From: Trichomonas vaginalis G3
Lineage: Eukaryota > Parabasalia > Trichomonadida > Trichomonadidae
Assembly: GCF_026262505.1 (NCBI RefSeq)
Contig: NC_067207.1
Span: 1,806,252-1,870,251, forward strand
Reading direction: 5' to 3'
DNA length: 64,000 bases
Shown here: positions 1-10,500 of the stretch, one piece after another
Layout: each line of letters opens with the position of its first letter
How positions within the stretch are numbered: the stretch's first letter is position 1
Notes under the pieces: generated by a model
What the model was told of the DNA's origin: nothing
The model's input: only the letters and a program-made list of their open reading frames with translations
The model's database searches: none
Translations under genes and position numbers: made by a program

Positions 1-1
1 A

Positions 2-3000
2 TTTAATTCAAAAGCATCATTATCAAGTTTACAAAACAGTCAAATCAAAGGAATTTCAAATGATATCTTGTTGAGAGTAACAAATTCTGATCCATCAAAG
101 TTTGTTGGTGATTTCTTGATCAATCTTTTAAATGAATGCAAAAAGAGATGTCAATTTGTTTCAAAAGAAATCGAAAACTTGTTTGACATACAAAGAAAAG
201 AATTTCCAAGATTATATTTCGTTGACAACAAACAACTTTCGAATATAATTTTAAGTTGTTTGAACTTAAAACAAAGCATTGATGATTTGAAACCAATCTT
301 CCCATCTATTTCTAAAGTCGCTATCTCTATTACAGATCAAGAAAGTTTAGTTGGAGTTACAAATAATTTCGGAGAAACTTATTTGTTTTCTGGTGTTTTT
401 CCACTTGAAAAATATACAATTACACAAATTTTGAATGTAATTGAAAATGAAATGAGAAACTCAGTGAAAACATCAATTGGAGATGCTTTTACTTCAAGAG
501 AATACACAGATCTATCTAAGTGGTACCAAAAGTATCCAATACAGTCTTCTTTGATTGCAGAAAATGCTTATTTCTTCTCTTCTGTCATGGAAATTTTCTC
601 AAGAGAATATTCAAAAATTGATTGGTTGTTGTTCAAACAAAATGTACAAGAAACCATTAAATTTTTGTCGAAAGAGCTTCAGTATTATCCTGAGAAATCA
701 GTCTTAATCAATCTCCTTATGTCTTTGAAGCTGAGACACAGAGATATTTTGCAAAGTTTCGAATCAGAAGAAAAAATATCTCAGTTTTCTTTGAAATTTA
801 GACGTCACTTTTTCCATCAAAGAAATCCATATGGAGATATTTTCGTCAATTTCGCTGATAACCAAACTATTCCTTACTACTATGAGCTTATTACTGAACC
901 GAGATTGTTCCCAATGACTGATTCGGAAGAAGATTCTTTCCTTGTCTTTGCTCATTGTTTAACAAACCCCGAAACATTTTTCATCAAACAATTTTCAGAT
1001 GAAAACAATCGAAATCTTCTGAAAGTTTTTGCTGATTACATTGGAATGCCTTACTTCGAAATTTGTTCTACAAATATGCTCGATAATTTCATTGTTGCAG
1101 CCAACAAAATCAAAGCAATTGTCAACATTTTGAGTTTTCCAAGCATTACTTCTCAGATGCATGATTATTTCAGATGTGTTGAAGACAAATTGACAACTAT
1201 GAAGAGTTCCAATTCCTTCCATGAAATAACGATTGGGCCAACATCATTCCTCATTAATTTCCAACAAGAAAACATTCCTTCGTCATTGAAACAAAGACTG
1301 AGACCAATTCATTTGAATAAAACATCTAAAACAGAATTTCTACAAAAAATTAAAGAGATTCAGGAACTTAACAGAAACAATGACATTCAACATGACATTA
1401 AATTGGATTTGTTATCCAAATTGGTATTGAGACAAAACCAAATTCAAGAGATATCGCAAAACAAAAAGAAATTTAGAATTTTCTTCGATATTTGCGAATT
1501 TTTGTTGACAGGAAAAGTTGTTAAATACGAAGAACCAATTACAATAAATCTCTCGGAAACATTATTTCAAAAGATAGAAAACATCAAAGATCAAGTCTTC
1601 CAATTGGACACAAACTCGTCTAAATCATACAGACAAGACTATCCAACAAAATCCATTTCGAAGAAAATTATGATTACTTCGAAATCAACTTTAATTGCTA
1701 TGTCATTAATTTTTGTTTCATTAGGAGAGAAAATACAAAGAATCACGTATTCAATCTCAAGTTTAACTGATGATTATGTTAATTTAGTAATCAATGATTA
1801 CGGATCGATTCAATTTATGATTTTTAGAGAAATCAAAGAAGAAAATGTTGATTCTATAATAATTCCTGACATTTCCATAAAAGATTTTGCATTAATACTG
1901 GTAGAATACAAATCATTCAAGCAGAATCAAGTGGAAATCCTTGCATTCGTTGATTCTTTCATCAATCAAATGACTTCTTCTCAAAAAAGTTTGCAAAAAC
2001 ATGATGGTCAAATTTTGAATGAATTAATTAAAAACGTGAACACAATAAGATACATTTCTGAGACAGACCAATCAATAACAATGTCCAAACTGATTGAATG
2101 CGTATTCACCAAAGAATACAAACAAGCGTTGATCACTGAAGAAAAAATCAGATTTATTCCATTGAAAACTTTTATGCCTTTTGTTATTACTGGTGATTTA
2201 TCATCAGGAAAAAGGACATTTGCAAAACAATTTGTCAATGACAAGAAAGACAAAAAAGATTTAGTTCTTTATGCATCTTCTTTCAACAAAAAGATTCACA
2301 TGAAAGTTTTTAATTACTTGAAATTGATGAAAAGAAATGTTTATTGTCCGAAATTTGGAAATTCTTTGTGGATTGTTTTGTTCGATTTCAACAACGCCAT
2401 AAAAGAAGTTCAAGATTTCGTTTACGGTTTGTCACTTTTCAAGACTATACAATCTCCGGAAGATAATATCTATTATTATTGTGAGAATGTTCATTTAGTT
2501 GTTACAACTAATGATATCAAACCATTTTACGAAATGCAAGTTCCGTTTTATTTGATTGAACAAAATGGAAATGAAAATTCGATCGATTGGAAGAAATTAG
2601 AGTCAAATATCATTTTCGGAAGCAATTTAGAAAAAGTTAAATCTCTATTAGAGAACTATGAAAAACCAGCAGTTGTTAAATCATTCTTAGAACAAAATAC
2701 AAAAATTGACACTGTTGAAGTGTTTTTCAGAATTTTCTCAATTTATTTCGGTTTAGAAAACGCTTTGAAGATTTCTTCCAGTTTCGCAATCAATGAACAA
2801 AACATTATTGAGTATCAGAACCATAACTTTTCAACAGCAACTTTGCCAACGGAATTCAATTTTGTTTCGATTTTGTTTGAAATAATTAATTTGCAATTGA
2901 ATGTAATTTTGAACTTGGATTCTTTGAATTATTTCAGACATATAAAGAACACTGAATTTGTTGTCTTGGACAATTCTGATTTCCACAACCAGTTGTTTAA

Positions 3001-6000
3001 AGCATTAGTTAAGATTTCTCAAAACAAAAACAGAACAACATTCATTTTGGACATGAACAAAATGAATTGGGATGAAGTTTTTGATGTTTTGTCTTTCTTT
3101 TTGTTCAATTCAGAAAATACTTTGGCTTCAACTTATTTCGATCAACACGAGTTCACTATACTTAACAACTACTTGAACACAGAGAAAACAAATAAAGCAA
3201 ATAGAGAAAACTTCAATTTGTTGTTCAATTTAGTTAATTTCTTCATTTTAGTTTCAGATGAAAGTCAGTATTTACAAATTCCTGATTTATTCAGACAAAA
3301 AATGATTTTGCTGCAACTGAATAAATCATTAAACCTTGGAGTATTGACATCCACCAATCAATACATTGAAAGAGTGTCTCCTTATGTCAAAAACTTGAAC
3401 ACAAGAGAATTTGATCATCATTGTAAGAACCACATCAAACAATTTAATGACAGATTTTCCGATTTCACTTCAGAAATCAATGTCATTATCCAATTTATGC
3501 AAAACTTGGCATCATTGAAATCCAAATTAGATATTGGTGGTTCTAAATCAAACGATGAATCAGAGATTGATGAAAACGAAATTCAAAAAAGAGTTCAATT
3601 ATTGGAACAAAAATACAAAGATAGTTTACAAAAAGAAAATGATTTGAACAAGCAAAAAGATGAAAACATGCAAAGATTGACATTTATAAACAACGGATTA
3701 CAAGTTGATCTGCAAGATAAATACAACAAACTCATAAATAACATGAAATCTTTGCCATTACAAGAGCAGCAACATCAAATCAAACAATGGTTGAATGTTC
3801 AAGACCAAACATTTAGTTTTTCAAACATTTTCAAGGATATTTTTGGAATTGCAACTACATCTAATTTCTCTGATCCTTCATCTTCATCGCCACAAACAAC
3901 TTTGTTAGTTAACAATCTATCACAAATTGTTTTGGATCAAATTGATTCTTCTCTTGTTGCAAAATTGGCAAAATTCAACTTAAAAGGAGAAAATAACTAC
4001 ACAGTTATCATGAAAGAATCTGAATTTGGAGAAAACAAGCTATCTAACATTGCTGTTGCCAATAACATTGTTGGTTGCTTGTGTTATATTGTTCATTCAA
4101 TAACTTTGTCGGATGAAAGAAAATCAATTTCTCAAGATTTGACATCGTTAAACACAAGAATTAAAACGCATAAACAACTTGTGAACAGATACAAGCAACA
4201 GTACGAAGAACTTCTTGAAACAGCTAAAAGACTGTCTGGTGTTTCGGAATGTCCTTCTTGGCTTCTTAAAGCTTGGGAATCAAATCAAAATGACGTTGTC
4301 AAATTATTCACTCAAATTGAGAAATTTATGGAAGTAATGAACTCAGTTATTACTGATTCCGTTGAGACAGAACATCTTGTTAAACAGTTCACAGCAATAC
4401 AAGTGAGTTATCCTTATGGAATAAGCTCATTTGATCAATCACAAAGATACGAAATTTTGAAATCAGTTGAACTAAAAATGTTCACGAATCCATTTGAATT
4501 GATCAAAAATCATATGGCTTTGCAAATGTATTTCCCAGTGAAAACAATCAAATCTTTGTTTACTATTTGCGATAATAACACTAAGACAAATACAAAGTTG
4601 TCAATTAATACGGCACAAATCTTTAATGTAATTAATTTTGTTGATCAAATTGTTTTTTATAATTTGTTGCCATTGAAACCAATTTTCTTTTCCGAAAAAG
4701 AAAAAGACAATGAAAACCTGATTCCTGAACCATTAAATATCTTCTATGATCCACAAAATGTTTGTCAACAACTATTAATAGCAAGCCATCAAGAGAATTC
4801 AAGGATTTTGTTCACTTCTTCTGAATATCATGAAACTCTCATTTCTGCGATTTCTAGTGGAGAAACCGTCATTGTTGTCATTGATTCTGTCGAAAGTGGA
4901 ATAAAGTTTTGCGATGATATTTCACATTTGAGATTAGAACTACAGGCTACAAGGACAGTTCATTACAAGAATATCGCACGTCCTGTTAGTTTTTCATTCA
5001 AAATGTTTGTTGTTTCTGTTGTTGATTGTAATTTTCTTTCAAAAACGAAGAAAAACATTTGTGTTAGTAACTTTTCTGTTAAAGATCTCCATAAAACAGA
5101 ATGGTTCGACATAAGTTGCGTTCTCTGTTGCAACAAGAAACTCTTCGATGATATCATACAATCGATTGATATCTATGCTCAGAAAACAAATGATTTCTAC
5201 GAATTGATACAGAAAATCACTGATTTTTCAAGAGATTCGTGGCCAGAATACTTTAATAACAGTATAAAGATGATAAACATGAGGAATTCTCTTGATAAGT
5301 TGGTTAGTTTGAGAAATGAAATCAATAAAACAATCAGTGACATCGAAAACATTATGAAAGAAATCAAGAAATTCACAACATTTACAAACCTTTGCAAAGA
5401 TGTAATTGATTGTGTAAAAGACGAGCATAGTGTTTATCAGCTTTTAATTGCAATAAAGAACAACGCGAAAACAAATTTGACTCCCCAATCATCTGTAACT
5501 GTTTTCGAAGATATTTTGTTGACATTCAGTTCTATGCTTCCTTCAAGCGAAAGATTGGGAATGATCTGCAATTTCGAGCATTTCTATATGAAGAAATATC
5601 TCGATAACACAAGGAATTTGTATTTGGAAGGAACATTTCCAAACATTCATTCGAAACAGATAAGGTTAGTTATGCCGCAGTTAATTAATCATATTACTTC
5701 TATAACAACATTAACTCCAAAAGCTTACTTCACTCACACAACTGCAGAAACAATTCCTGATCCATCAGAACATCCTGTTTTTATTGTTGTCGACAAATTG
5801 ATTTCTTGCGATTTTGCTGCTCGTTTTATTTCGAATTCTTTGAAGAAAAAGACTTCGATTTATGGTTCTTTTTCACACGAAATCATTTCAAAACCATCAT
5901 CAATTGAGAAGTTAATTATTTACAGCAAAAATACTGATCAAACAATCATAATGATTTATGATTCGAGTATGGATGATTTTGTTATTCCTGCGATGATTGA

Positions 6001-6976
6001 TTTCTCTCACATTCACAACTTCAACAATTTCTATGTTTTGATGTCTGAAGAAGAGAAGATAAAGATGAGTCCAATCTTCTTCGAATACATAATGAGCAGA
6101 CCATGTACAATTGCAGGAATTACATCGATTCTTGAAAAGTTCCCAGTGAATGTGACGGAAATGAGAAGATTTGAAGGTCCTTTCGTTCATCTCCTCATTT
6201 GTTTGAGTCAGAGAATTGATTTCAATATTCCAATCAGCCAAATAATAAGTATTTGTAGAATTTGTTACACAATATTTGAAGAAAAAAGTTTCAGTGATGA
6301 TGAATATCGAAACAGTGTTTCTCATTTCGCTTATTCTCTTTTGTCTCATTACACCAACGACAAAGTAATTAGAGATTCAATTAACTGTATAATGAGTTAT
6401 TTCTTCGGAGAAAAAGAGCCAAGAATACAAGGATCAAGTCATGCTGATATAAGCAATGATGCAGTTTATTATTCAGATACTCCAATTGTTCCAACAAATA
6501 GTTTCATGATGAACAACTTTGGAGAACAAATAGATGTTGGAGTAAGAAAAGGATGGAAGAATATTTTCAACTGTGATGTTATTTACTTCGAAACTGAAGA
6601 AAGAAAACCAAGATTCGAAATTTCTTCATTAAAGTCTTCGATTTCAAACAATGATTCTGATTCTAACGAAGAAGAAGACAAAAATGAATTTATCAAAGTC
6701 GAAGAAGAAAAGCCAATTGTTATTAAAGATGCAGTTCTTTGTAATGCATATTTAAACAACGGATATTTGTCGATTTTTGGAAACAAAGCAATCAATTTGT
6801 TTGGATATAAAACTCCAAATAAATCAACATCTGATAATTCAGATCAAAACTTAGTTCAGTGTTGCGTGTACGACTCTGATGAATTCCTTGGATATGTTTC
6901 TATTCCATGCACATCAGATCGTGTACTTTGGCAGTCATCTTCAATACGTGTCATTTTACCTCATATCAATTTATAA
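2..6976 (+). CDS. Divergent dynein heavy chain, C-terminal part (5' partial)
   Basis: The frame is open to the left window edge, so the start lies outside; the TTG near position 68 is only an internal Leu codon. Seen: linker/AAA1-like text (about 500-1200, including an RHRDILQSF segment and a region matching the dynein Y.YE....RL.PLTD stretch), an AAA3-like module with a Walker A motif GDLSSGKR (about 2190-2217) followed by KRNVYCPKFG...LFDFNN, which parallels the K+..Y.P..G...FiDDlN signature, an AAA4-like block (about 2950-3110), a coiled-coil-rich stalk region (about 3420-4300), an AAA5-like block starting FYDPQN (about 4740) and an AAA6-like block (about 5770-6100). Dynein heavy chains are the motor subunits of flagellar or cytoplasmic dynein. 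The order of modules fits dynein, but sequence conservation is low and the AAA1 P-loop is missing, so motor activity is doubtful. The 3' end has TAAAATAAAT directly at the stop, typical of trichomonad polyadenylation (TAAA). Confidence 0.75.
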   Translation, partial: FNSKASLSSLQNSQIKGISNDILLRVTNSDPSKFVGDFLINLLNECKKRCQFVSKEIENLFDIQRKEFPRLYFVDNKQLSNIILSCLNLKQSIDDLKPIFPSISKVAISITDQESLVGVTNNFGETYLFSGVFPLEKYTITQILNVIENEMRNSVKTSIGDAFTSREYTDLSKWYQKYPIQSSLIAENAYFFSSVMEIFSREYSKIDWLLFKQNVQETIKFLSKELQYYPEKSVLINLLMSLKLRHRDILQSFESEEKISQFSLKFRRHFFHQRNPYGDIFVNFADNQTIPYYYELITEPRLFPMTDSEEDSFLVFAHCLTNPETFFIKQFSDENNRNLLKVFADYIGMPYFEICSTNMLDNFIVAANKIKAIVNILSFPSITSQMHDYFRCVEDKLTTMKSSNSFHEITIGPTSFLINFQQENIPSSLKQRLRPIHLNKTSKTEFLQKIKEIQELNRNNDIQHDIKLDLLSKLVLRQNQIQEISQNKKKFRIFFDICEFLLTGKVVKYEEPITINLSETLFQKIENIKDQVFQLDTNSSKSYRQDYPTKSISKKIMITSKSTLIAMSLIFVSLGEKIQRITYSISSLTDDYVNLVINDYGSIQFMIFREIKEENVDSIIIPDISIKDFALILVEYKSFKQNQVEILAFVDSFINQMTSSQKSLQKHDGQILNELIKNVNTIRYISETDQSITMSKLIECVFTKEYKQALITEEKIRFIPLKTFMPFVITGDLSSGKRTFAKQFVNDKKDKKDLVLYASSFNKKIHMKVFNYLKLMKRNVYCPKFGNSLWIVLFDFNNAIKEVQDFVYGLSLFKTIQSPEDNIYYYCENVHLVVTTNDIKPFYEMQVPFYLIEQNGNENSIDWKKLESNIIFGSNLEKVKSLLENYEKPAVVKSFLEQNTKIDTVEVFFRIFSIYFGLENALKISSSFAINEQNIIEYQNHNFSTATLPTEFNFVSILFEIINLQLNVILNLDSLNYFRHIKNTEFVVLDNSDFHNQLFKALVKISQNKNRTTFILDMNKMNWDEVFDVLSFFLFNSENTLASTYFDQHEFTILNNYLNTEKTNKANRENFNLLFNLVNFFILVSDESQYLQIPDLFRQKMILLQLNKSLNLGVLTSTNQYIERVSPYVKNLNTREFDHHCKNHIKQFNDRFSDFTSEINVIIQFMQNLASLKSKLDIGGSKSNDESEIDENEIQKRVQLLEQKYKDSLQKENDLNKQKDENMQRLTFINNGLQVDLQDKYNKLINNMKSLPLQEQQHQIKQWLNVQDQTFSFSNIFKDIFGIATTSNFSDPSSSSPQTTLLVNNLSQIVLDQIDSSLVAKLAKFNLKGENNYTVIMKESEFGENKLSNIAVANNIVGCLCYIVHSITLSDERKSISQDLTSLNTRIKTHKQLVNRYKQQYEELLETAKRLSGVSECPSWLLKAWESNQNDVVKLFTQIEKFMEVMNSVITDSVETEHLVKQFTAIQVSYPYGISSFDQSQRYEILKSVELKMFTNPFELIKNHMALQMYFPVKTIKSLFTICDNNTKTNTKLSINTAQIFNVINFVDQIVFYNLLPLKPIFFSEKEKDNENLIPEPLNIFYDPQNVCQQLLIASHQENSRILFTSSEYHETLISAISSGETVIVVIDSVESGIKFCDDISHLRLELQATRTVHYKNIARPVSFSFKMFVVSVVDCNFLSKTKKNICVSNFSVKDLHKTEWFDISCVLCCNKKLFDDIIQSIDIYAQKTNDFYELIQKITDFSRDSWPEYFNNSIKMINMRNSLDKLVSLRNEINKTISDIENIMKEIKKFTTFTNLCKDVIDCVKDEHSVYQLLIAIKNNAKTNLTPQSSVTVFEDILLTFSSMLPSSERLGMICNFEHFYMKKYLDNTRNLYLEGTFPNIHSKQIRLVMPQLINHITSITTLTPKAYFTHTTAETIPDPSEHPVFIVVDKLISCDFAARFISNSLKKKTSIYGSFSHEIISKPSSIEKLIIYSKNTDQTIIMIYDSSMDDFVIPAMIDFSHIHNFNNFYVLMSEEEKIKMSPIFFEYIMSRPCTIAGITSILEKFPVNVTEMRRFEGPFVHLLICLSQRIDFNIPISQIISICRICYTIFEEKSFSDDEYRNSVSHFAYSLLSHYTNDKVIRDSINCIMSYFFGEKEPRIQGSSHADISNDAVYYSDTPIVPTNSFMMNNFGEQIDVGVRKGWKNIFNCDVIYFETEERKPRFEISSLKSSISNNDSDSNEEEDKNEFIKVEEEKPIVIKDAVLCNAYLNNGYLSIFGNKAINLFGYKTPNKSTSDNSDQNLVQCCVYDSDEFLGYVSIPCTSDRVLWQSSSIRVILPHINL

Positions 6977-7510
6977 AATAAATATTTTTTTGTTTGTTAG
7001 TTTATATAATTGAAATGAATTTTTTAAAAAATAATCATCAAGTTATTGTCGTCAAGATCCATCTTTTCAAGAAATGATTTCGTATGAAGTTTCATATTTT
7101 AAAATAAAAAACAATTTTTATTCTATTCTTCTATCATTTCCTATGGTTTCATTGTTTTTGACCCACTCTAAATTGAGTTGTAGATTTCATAATATGGACA
7201 CTTTTTAACTTGAGGAAGAATAAAACGTATTTATATTATATCATGACTCCAATAAAAATATAAGATTTCTTATCTCAAAATATTGAGAAGATAGTAAATC
7301 CTTTAAGGCTGCACTTACGCCCATCTGATTTAATTCAAATTTTGACAACTGGCGTGAAGCGCCATTGAAAATTAACCTTAAACATCTGAATTGAAGGACA
7401 TGTCATAGGGGCGTAAGTGCACCCTTAAACAATTGGCTTTAGTTAATTATAAAAAAATTAAATATATAAACAAACATTTATAATATAAATATACAAACAA
7501 AATATAAAAG
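6977..7510. other. Convergent intergenic region
   Basis: AT-rich spacer between the 3' ends of the dynein-like and ubiquitin-protease genes. Apart from the small inverted-repeat element at 7307-7424 I see no gene or RNA in it. Confidence 0.7.
7307..7424. mobile_element. Small TTAA-flanked inverted-repeat element (MITE-like)
   Basis: The left end GGCTGCACTTACGCCC (7307-7322) is the reverse complement, with one mismatch, of the right end (7409-7424). Both ends are immediately flanked by TTAA (7303-7306 and 7425-7428), as a target-site duplication would be. Inside is a small hairpin built on ggcg/cgcc (about 7351-7363). There is no coding capacity. TTAA duplications are known for piggyBac and Kolobok transposons; assignment to either is an inference. 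Its terminus resembles that of the larger element at 31168-33438. Confidence 0.6.
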
Positions 7511-10500
7511 TTAAAGTTGATGAAGTTTGAGAGTGTTTGAAATAACGATTTCTATTCCAACTCTTTCTTTTTCTATGTTGACAGCTTTCATGATGTATTC
7601 ATCATCATTTACAGAGGAAGCTTCAATATTTCCATAAATTCCGTAACTTACTTTAAAAAGTTTGTTTCCAGTTGTATCCAACTGATATTTCTCTTTCAAC
7701 TGTTCTCTCAAAGCCAAGAAAGTATCAGCAGGTTTTATTTCAACAGGGAAAGGAAGTTTCTTATCATATTCCCTCAGTGTTGAATTTTCCCTTGTGAAGT
7801 AGAAAACAGTCAAAATCAAAACATCTTTCGACAAAATGCTGAAAACTCTGAAAGGATTCGAATAAAAAGAAACATAAACAGTTTCATCAGCAAATCTAAA
7901 AACATTCTCTTTCATAGCAAGAACTTTGTATTTATTGGATGAAATCAAATTCCTTTCATAAAGTTCATCCAAAATTCCATCAACAGTGAAAAGTGAAGTG
8001 ACCAAAAATTCACTTTCCTTTACAATAATCGGTCCGTTTACGACCAATGCAATAACTCTGAAGAAACTTTTTTGAGAGAGAAGAGAAATTCCGTTCATTG
8101 ACATCACTTTATAAGATTTATTTTGGAAAAGACATTTTCGAACTAAATCTTCGAATTTGTAATAAATAGGAGTGAAAGAATTCGAACTAAAGAAGAAAAG
8201 AGTTGTTTTTTCTTTCGATATTTCATATCTTTTTCCAAAAATATTCTGCAAAATATCATAAAAAGTGCCAAAATTACAATCAGGCAACAAATAAACATCT
8301 TTTGTAATTTCGTTGTTAAATGTCAATGTGATCTTAAATGATTCTTTCATTATACTCATAAATAAACTTAACTTCTTTGGATAAATCTGACAATTTGTCA
8401 TATTTTCATGTAAAGTGTCAAATGTCAAATTATTTTGATTTTCATCGAAAGAAATATTAAATTTGCATCTGTCATCAAAAGAAAAACAGTTCTTAACTGT
8501 ATTATCCAGATCAAAATTGCCTGTTTTCGATGACAAAATAAAAATTTGTCCATTTTTCAAATTAATTTCTGACAATTTTTGGGAATTAATCAATGTCTTG
8601 AACGAAAGTGTTGCATTCGAAACAGAAAGTGAAATGTTGTCAGTTTTGACAGATTTGTCAGAAAATGATATTGAAATTACATCTGATACTTTTATGTCAA
8701 TTTCATCCAAGTTCAAAATTGTGAAGAGTCTTAAAGGGCAAATCAAAGAAGGTTCGTAAATCAAAACAGGGAAAATATATTTCTTTGGAAAATTCTGTAA
8801 AATGATAACTCCTTTCGTTTCTTCTAAAACTGATATTTTGTCACTTTTTTGCAATTCATTTCCCAAAGAAATTTCATTTTCAAGAGAAAAATATCTTAAA
8901 TTCTCTTCAGAAATGTTTTTCAGATCTAAAAGTTTTCCTTCATTAAAATCTGACACAATTTTTGACAAATATTTGTCATTTTCTGTCAAATTGTCAATTT
9001 TTGGATTAATTTTCAGTTTTGGAATAATGTTTTCTATTGTTTCAGAAACAGGTATTTTCAAGTGAAGTGGAAAACGGTTAATATACGATAAATAACCACT
9101 TTTTGCAGAGAAATCGATATCTTTGTCAAAAAATACATTTAGATTTAACATTTCTTCGAATTTTGTTTTGTCAATTTCGTTTATATCGACATCAACAAAA
9201 ATTGAATTGATTTCTATCGTCGAAATGTAAACTAACACGTAAGCTGAGAAAATTTTTCCACCGAAATTATTTTCGATCATTTCTCTTTTTGAACAAAATT
9301 TCACTTCAGTGTCATTAAACAATACAAAATCATCTTTCATCTGAGGTTTGATGTAGCAGTAGTAGTGTCCTGAGTTAGGAGAACCACTGTGGACAATAAC
9401 AGAAAATAATTGATATTCAGCGGTTTTGTAAATAAATTTTTCATCAAATTTGAATTCATCATTCAATTTAATTACACCTTTTTCATCGAAAGAAAATCTG
9501 TTTAAATGGACAATCAATATTTTTGGCGGCTTTTTTATCGTTGTCTCCATTTCACAGTCTTTTTGGCCATTGTAATCTTGTAGTTTTGCTTTTTCTGAAA
9601 ATTTTTGTAAACTTTCTGTCAAATTTTGGGCGGTTTTGACATCCAAAGACAAAGTCAGAAAATCCTGGTTTGATTTTGTTAGCATTTTATCATCTTTATA
9701 TATTTTCTGCTTCAGTTTTCCCTCGAACAAATCATCGACAATTTTTTTGAGAGAATTCGGAAGAGAAGAAATCAAAAGAGTGAAAAATTCAATGGAATCA
9801 TGTTGTGTGGATAGAATTCCTGTGTCCCAGCCAAAACTATCAATCAATTGCTTGGGATTCTGACTACCTGTAGGTTCAATCATCATTTTGTAAAATAACC
9901 GTCGTAAACTATTCAAAAATTCACTGTCATTTTCATTGTCACTTTTAAAAACATGTAATCTAAAAATTGGCAAATGAAAAAGTATCTGTAGCCACACGTT
10001 AATGTAACATGTTGTTCCTCTATTGATTAATCCACTAAATGGTGCATTTGATGTTGAATTTAAAATGTCACTTTTTGTATCGTTCTGACTATTGAAATTG
10101 AAAGAGATATCATCAGAAGAAGTTTCGAATTTTGAAGGAATTTCTTTTTTGTTTTCTTTGATTTCTTCGTCATTTTCGAGTTCCAAATCAAAAGAATCGC
10201 TTTCATCATCATTTTTTGAATTCTTTTGAAGGATTTTCGTATCTTCTTGGGATTTTCCTGTTGTTGTTTTGTTTGTTTGACTTGGTTTCTCCGAATTTTG
10301 ACTGTTTTTTCGGATAAAATTAAATGAATCTGATGAATCTGATGAAAATGTCATTGAAGAAGGTCTATGACTCTTTTTAATGGCTGTAACTTCTATTACA
10401 TCAGAATCTGAGTCTGAAATCGTGTTTTTGGATTCGGTTTGAAGTTTTGGAATATCTAGCTGTAATTTTGGGATGTTTTCTTGTATTTCTTGGATATTTA

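Noticed and set aside
68-70. Start of the dynein-like gene at position 68
   Set aside because: The codon is TTG and the frame is open to the window edge, so the gene is simply cut by the window.
5912-6349. 145-codon reverse ORF inside the dynein-like gene
   Set aside because: Shadow of the coding strand; no features of its own.
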